From: Rhodocyclaceae bacterium | Lineage (GTDB): Bacteria > Pseudomonadota > Gammaproteobacteria > Burkholderiales > Rhodocyclaceae | DNA length: 8,550 bases | NCBI GenBank assembly: GCA_013821865.1 | Contig: PNJM01000098.1 | Span: forward strand, 1 to 8,550 | Direction: 5' to 3' | Part shown: piece after piece, positions 5,327-8,550 of the stretch | How positions within the stretch are numbered: the first letter of the stretch is position 1 | Layout: each line of letters begins with the position of its first letter | The notes under the pieces: generated by a model | Told to the model about the DNA's origin: nothing | Databases searched by the model: none | Seen by the model: only the letters and a program-made list of their open reading frames with translations | Made by a program: the position numbers and the translations under genes

Positions 5327-7738
5327 TTAATGCGTGATGAGGCCCAATGCTGCTGCGTCGGCGGCAGGCTGCACCGCGGCAACCGCCTCGGTCTCGGGCA
5401 GCGGTTCCGGTTTGCGTTCGAGCGCAATTTCGAGCACCTGATCGATCCATTTCACCGGCAAGATCTCAAGTGCATTCTTAATGTTCTCGGGTATATCAAC
5501 GAGATCCTTCACGTTCTCTTCCGGAATCAGCGCCAGCCGAATGCCGCCGCGATGCGCTGCAAGCAGTTTCTCCTTCAACCCGCCGATGGGCAGCACTTCG
5601 CCGCGCAGCGTGATCTCGCCGGTCATGGCAACGTCGGCCCGCACCGGAATGCCGCTTAGCACCGAAACCAGCGCAGTGCAAATGGCGATGCCGGCGGAAG
5701 GTCCGTCCTTGGGCGTCGCTCCCTCGGGGAGGTGAATATGGATGTCGCTCTTCTGGTAGAAATCCTCCGGGATGCCGAGCGCCTTGGAGCGCTTGCGCAC
5801 CACGGAGAGGGCGGCCTGGATCGATTCCTGCATGACCTCGCCCAGTTTGCCGGTAGTCATGGTCTTGCCCTTGCCCGGCAGCACGACGGCCTCGATCGTC
5901 AGCAGCTCCCCGCCGACTTCCGTCCAGGCCAAGCCGGTGACCTGTCCCACCTGATTCTGCTTCTCGGCGATGCCGAAGGTGTACTTGCGCACGCCGAGAA
6001 ACTTGTCGAGATTCTTGGCGTTTACCACCACCTTGCTGTGGCGCTTTTTCAGCACCAGCGACTTCACCACCTTGCGGCAGATCTTGGAGATATCGCGCTC
6101 GAGGCTGCGCACGCCGGCTTCGCGCGTGTAGTAACGCACGATGTCGCGCAGGGCGTCCTCGGTGACGGAAATCTCCTCCTTCTTCAGTCCGTTGTTCTTC
6201 AGCTGCTTGGGCAGCAAGTAGCGCTGGGCGATATTGACCTTCTCGTCCTCGGTGTAGCCGGAAAGACGGATCACTTCCATGCGGTCGAGCAGCGGCGCCG
6301 GAATGTTCAGCGTGTTGGCTGTGGCGACGAACATCACGTCCGAGAGATCGTATTCGACCTCGACGTAGTGGTCGACGAAGGTGGAGTTTTGCTCCGGGTC
6401 GAGCACTTCGAGCAGGGCCGATGACGGGTCGCCGCGGAAGTCCTGGCCCATCTTGTCGACTTCATCGAGCAGGAAGAGCGGATTCTTCACGCCGACCTTG
6501 GTCATGTTCTGCAGGATCTTGCCCGGCATGGAGCCGATGTAGGTCCTGCGGTGGCCGCGGATCTCGGCCTCATCGCGAACGCCTCCCACGGACATGCGCA
6601 CGAACTTGCGGTTGGTGGCGCGGGCGATCGACTGGCCGAGCGAAGTCTTGCCCACGCCGGGCGGGCCGACCAGGCAGAGAATCGGCGCTTTCAGCTTGTC
6701 CACGCGCTGCTGCACGGCGAGGTACTCGAGGATGCGCTCCTTGACCTTCTCAAGCCCGTAATGATCCTTGTCGAGAACCTTCTCGGCGGCGGCAAGATCC
6801 TTGCTGACGCGGTTCTTCTTTTTCCACGGCAGACCGATCAGTATCTCGATGTAGTTGCGGACGACCGTAGCCTCCGCCGACATGGGCGACATGAGCTTGA
6901 GCTTCTTGAACTCGGCGAGCGCCTTGTTCTGCGCTTCCTTGGACATGCCGGCGGCCTTGATCTTCTTTTCCATCTCGTCGAGGTCGGCGCCTTCCTCGCC
7001 TTCGCCGAGTTCCTTCTGGATGGCCTTGACCTGCTCGTTCAGGTAGTACTCGCGCTGGCTCTTCTCCATCTGGCGCTTGACGCGCCCGCGAATGCGCTTC
7101 TCCACCTGCAGGATGTCGAGTTCCGATTCCAGCTGGCTGAGCAACCGCTCGAGACGGCTGATGATGTCGAACATCTCGAGGATTTCCTGCTTCTGCTCGA
7201 GCTTGAGCGGCAGGTGCGCGGCGATGGTATCGGCCAGGCGGCCGGCTTCCTCGATCCCCGCCAGGGAAGTAAGGATCTCCGGCGGAATCTTCTTGTTCAG
7301 TTTCACGTACTGGTCGAACTGGGCGATGATGGCGCGGCGCATCGCCTCGATCTCGTGCGTCGCCTTGTCCTGGATCGGCACCGGCACGACGTCTGCGACG
7401 AACATGACGCGCTGGTCGGTGATGCGCTCGACGCGGGCGCGCTGGCCGCCTTCGACCAGCACCTTTACCGTGCCGTCCGGCAGCTTGAGCATCTGCAGGA
7501 TGTTGGCGATGCAGCCGATGTCGTACATATCTTCGGGACCGGGCTCGTCCTTGGCCGCCGATTTCTGCGCGACGAGCAGGATGCTCTTGCCGGCTTCCAT
7601 CGCGGTTTCCAGCGCCTTGATCGACTTTGGACGACCGACGAAGAGCGGGATCACCATGTGGGGAAATACCACCACGTCCCGCAAGGGAAGCAGGGGCAGC
7701 TCGATTCTTTCTGCGGAGAGGTCAAGCGCGCTTGACAT
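5327..7738 (-). CDS. lon: ATP-dependent protease Lon (LonA)
   Basis: The 803-residue protein is a LonA-class protease (E. coli 784), a cytoplasmic hexamer that unfolds and degrades damaged and regulatory proteins such as, in E. coli, SulA and RcsA. The N-terminal substrate-binding domain (about 13-205) starts [20 protein letters not shown] coiled-coil linker follows (about 200-290). The AAA+ module has Walker A GPPGVGKT (358-365), Walker B FLLDEVDK (422-429) and sensor TAN (473-475). The C-terminal peptidase carries the Ser-Lys dyad: Ser681 in PKDGPSAG and Lys724 in GGLKEK, equivalent to E. coli Ser679 and Lys722. A Pro/Ala/Glu-rich tail of about 25 residues (777-803) follows the last conserved segment. 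The ATG at 7738 has an AAAGGAA ribosome-binding site (7746-7752). A heat-shock promoter lies 37-64 bases upstream. Its position after clpX and before hupB is the common proteobacterial order. All catalytic residues are present and I see no sign of damage. Confidence 0.98.
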   Translation of the reverse strand: MSSALDLSAERIELPLLPLRDVVVFPHMVIPLFVGRPKSIKALETAMEAGKSILLVAQKSAAKDEPGPEDMYDIGCIANILQMLKLPDGTVKVLVEGGQRARVERITDQRVMFVADVVPVPIQDKATHEIEAMRRAIIAQFDQYVKLNKKIPPEILTSLAGIEEAGRLADTIAAHLPLKLEQKQEILEMFDIISRLERLLSQLESELDILQVEKRIRGRVKRQMEKSQREYYLNEQVKAIQKELGEGEEGADLDEMEKKIKAAGMSKEAQNKALAEFKKLKLMSPMSAEATVVRNYIEILIGLPWKKKNRVSKDLAAAEKVLDKDHYGLEKVKERILEYLAVQQRVDKLKAPILCLVGPPGVGKTSLGQSIARATNRKFVRMSVGGVRDEAEIRGHRRTYIGSMPGKILQNMTKVGVKNPLFLLDEVDKMGQDFRGDPSSALLEVLDPEQNSTFVDHYVEVEYDLSDVMFVATANTLNIPAPLLDRMEVIRLSGYTEDEKVNIAQRYLLPKQLKNNGLKKEEISVTEDALRDIVRYYTREAGVRSLERDISKICRKVVKSLVLKKRHSKVVVNAKNLDKFLGVRKYTFGIAEKQNQVGQVTGLAWTEVGGELLTIEAVVLPGKGKTMTTGKLGEVMQESIQAALSVVRKRSKALGIPEDFYQKSDIHIHLPEGATPKDGPSAGIAICTALVSVLSGIPVRADVAMTGEITLRGEVLPIGGLKEKLLAAHRGGIRLALIPEENVKDLVDIPENIKNALEILPVKWIDQVLEIALERKPEPLPETEAVAAVQPAADAAALGLITH

Positions 7739-7774
7739 GGATTGGTTCCTTTGTAGAGACAGCCGTCAAATCTG

Positions 7775-7802
7775 TAATTGGGGCAACGGCCGGGAATTCA
7801 AG
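7775..7802 (-). promoter_or_regulatory. Probable sigma-32 heat-shock promoter of lon
   Basis: On the minus strand CTTGAAT (7796-7802) is followed after 12 bases by CCCCAATTA (7775-7783). The RpoH consensus is CTTGAAA with CCCCATNTA at 11-15 bases, so both boxes and the spacing match well. Transcription would start near 7768, giving a leader of about 30 bases that contains the AAAGGAA site. lon is a classical sigma-32 gene in E. coli, which supports the call. It lets lon be induced independently of clpX. Confidence 0.82.
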
Positions 7803-7842
7803 AAGTTTAGCTGCAGCCGCGGCGGCCCGAATTCGGCCGTTG
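7784..7842. repeat. Imperfect inverted repeat spanning the clpX-lon gap
   Basis: CAACGGCCGGGAATTC (7784-7799) is matched in reverse complement by GAATTCGGCCGTTG (7829-7842): 9 bp, a two-base bulge, then 5 bp. The intervening 29 bases hold further GC-rich dyads (CCGCGG, GCTGCAGC). It starts 8 bases after the clpX stop, and its other arm covers the spacer and -35 region of the lon heat-shock promoter. No T run follows it on the minus strand, so it is at best a rho-type or weak terminator of clpX. Confidence 0.6.
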
Positions 7843-7849
7843 GAATCAA

Positions 7850-8550
7850 TCAGTTGGAACTGGCAACCTTGGGCTGGTCGGCGTAGAGCAGGATCGGCCT
7901 GGCAGAGCCCTCGATCATGCCCTCGTCAATCACCACTTTTGTGACATTCTCCATGTTGGGAAGTTCATACATGGTGTCGAGCAGCACGGACTCGAGGATA
8001 GAGCGCAAGCCGCGCGCTCCGGTCTTGCGCTTGAGCGCGCGGCGCGCGATGGCCTGGAGCGCCTGCGGGCGCACTTCCAGTTCGGCACCCTCCATGGCGA
8101 AGAGCTTCTGATATTGCTTGATGAGGGCATTCTTCGGCTCGACGAGGATCTCGATCAGCGCTTCCTCGTCCAGCTCGTGCAATGTCGCCAGCACCGGCAG
8201 GCGGCCGACGAACTCGGGAATCAGGCCGAACTTGATCAGGTCTTCCGGCTCGACGGCGCGCAAAATCTCGCCGACGGCCTTCCTGTCGTCCTTGCTCTTC
8301 ACTTCGGCGCCGAAGCCGATGCCGGCCTGTTCGGTGCGGTTGCGGATGACCTTGTCCAGCCCGTCGAAGGCGCCGCCGCAGACGAAGAGGATGTTGGTGG
8401 TATCGACCTGCACGAAGTCCTGGTTCGGATGCTTGCGCCCGCCCTGCGGCGGCACCGAGGCAATGGTGCCCTCGATCAGCTTGAGCAGCGCCTGCTGCAC
8501 GCCCTCGCCAGACACGTCGCGCGTGATGGACGGGTTGTCGCTCTTGCGTG
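7850..8550 (-). CDS. clpX: ClpX, ATP-dependent unfoldase subunit of ClpXP protease; N-terminus beyond window
   Basis: The C-terminal ~233 residues are present, from [18 protein letters not shown] to the TGA at 7850-7852; the zinc-binding domain and Walker motifs lie outside (E. coli ClpX has 424 residues). ClpX forms a hexamer that recognises tagged or specific substrates, unfolds them and threads them into ClpP. Visible signatures are pore loop 2 ([10 protein letters not shown]), the RKH loop ([10 protein letters not shown]), the ClpP-docking IGF loop (GIGFGAEV), the arginine-finger segment [10 protein letters not shown] and the sensor-2 motif [10 protein letters not shown]. The presence of the IGF loop shows it should dock to ClpP, whose gene is expected just upstream beyond 8550. 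The frame is continuous from the right edge; a GTG at 8515 is an internal Val of the pore loop and not a start. It is separated from lon by 111 bases with a lon-specific promoter. Confidence 0.97.
   Translation of the reverse strand, partial: RKSDNPSITRDVSGEGVQQALLKLIEGTIASVPPQGGRKHPNQDFVQVDTTNILFVCGGAFDGLDKVIRNRTEQAGIGFGAEVKSKDDRKAVGEILRAVEPEDLIKFGLIPEFVGRLPVLATLHELDEEALIEILVEPKNALIKQYQKLFAMEGAELEVRPQALQAIARRALKRKTGARGLRSILESVLLDTMYELPNMENVTKVVIDEGMIEGSARPILLYADQPKVASSN

Noticed and set aside
6551..7735. Long plus-strand open frame (394 codons) opposite lon
   Set aside because: It is fully antisense to the well-conserved lon gene. Its Leu/Asp/Val/Arg-rich composition is typical of the complement of GC-rich codons, and it has no recognisable domain.

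Overview
The window looks like core chromosome of a GC-rich betaproteobacterium, probably Rhodocyclales or a close relative. This rests on the gene order clpX - lon - hupB - tRNA-Val - tRNA-Asp - ppiD beside fabI, on strongly E. coli-like FabI, Lon, HU and ClpX proteins, and on uniformly high-GC codon use. The taxonomic placement is inference from gene content and was not tested against a database.

Layout from left to right. Positions 1-1618 (minus) hold the N-terminal ~539 residues of a large oligopeptide-type ABC transporter substrate-binding lipoprotein, cut by the window edge. A 79-base divergent promoter region separates it from fabI (1698-2495, plus), which encodes enoyl-ACP reductase. 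fabI converges on ppiD (2564-4474, minus), a membrane-anchored periplasmic chaperone/prolyl isomerase, with a strong hairpin between them. An intrinsic terminator (4578-4608) then closes a minus-strand unit whose last members are tRNA-Asp(GTC) (4616-4692) and tRNA-Val(TAC) (4739-4814), preceded by hupB (4858-5130). A 196-base gap upstream of hupB carries a near-consensus sigma-70 promoter and a long perfect stem-loop. lon (5327-7738) follows, with a very good sigma-32 heat-shock promoter in the 111-base gap before it. The window ends in the C-terminal ~233 residues of clpX (7850-8550).

The theme is protein quality control: ClpX (unfoldase of ClpXP), Lon (AAA+ protease), HU (nucleoid protein, a known Lon substrate in E. 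coli) and PpiD (folding at the periplasmic side of the inner membrane). The two tRNAs appear to be transcribed behind hupB, since the 43-base hupB-tRNA gap has no visible promoter. Coding density is high and no gap exceeds 300 bases. I see no mobile element, CRISPR array, phage gene or defence gene, and no convincing undescribed system. The points worth a second look are regulatory and RNA-structural: the stem-loops flanking tRNA-Val, the 16-bp perfect stem between lon and hupB, the dyad inside the hupB promoter, and the inverted repeat overlapping the lon heat-shock promoter.
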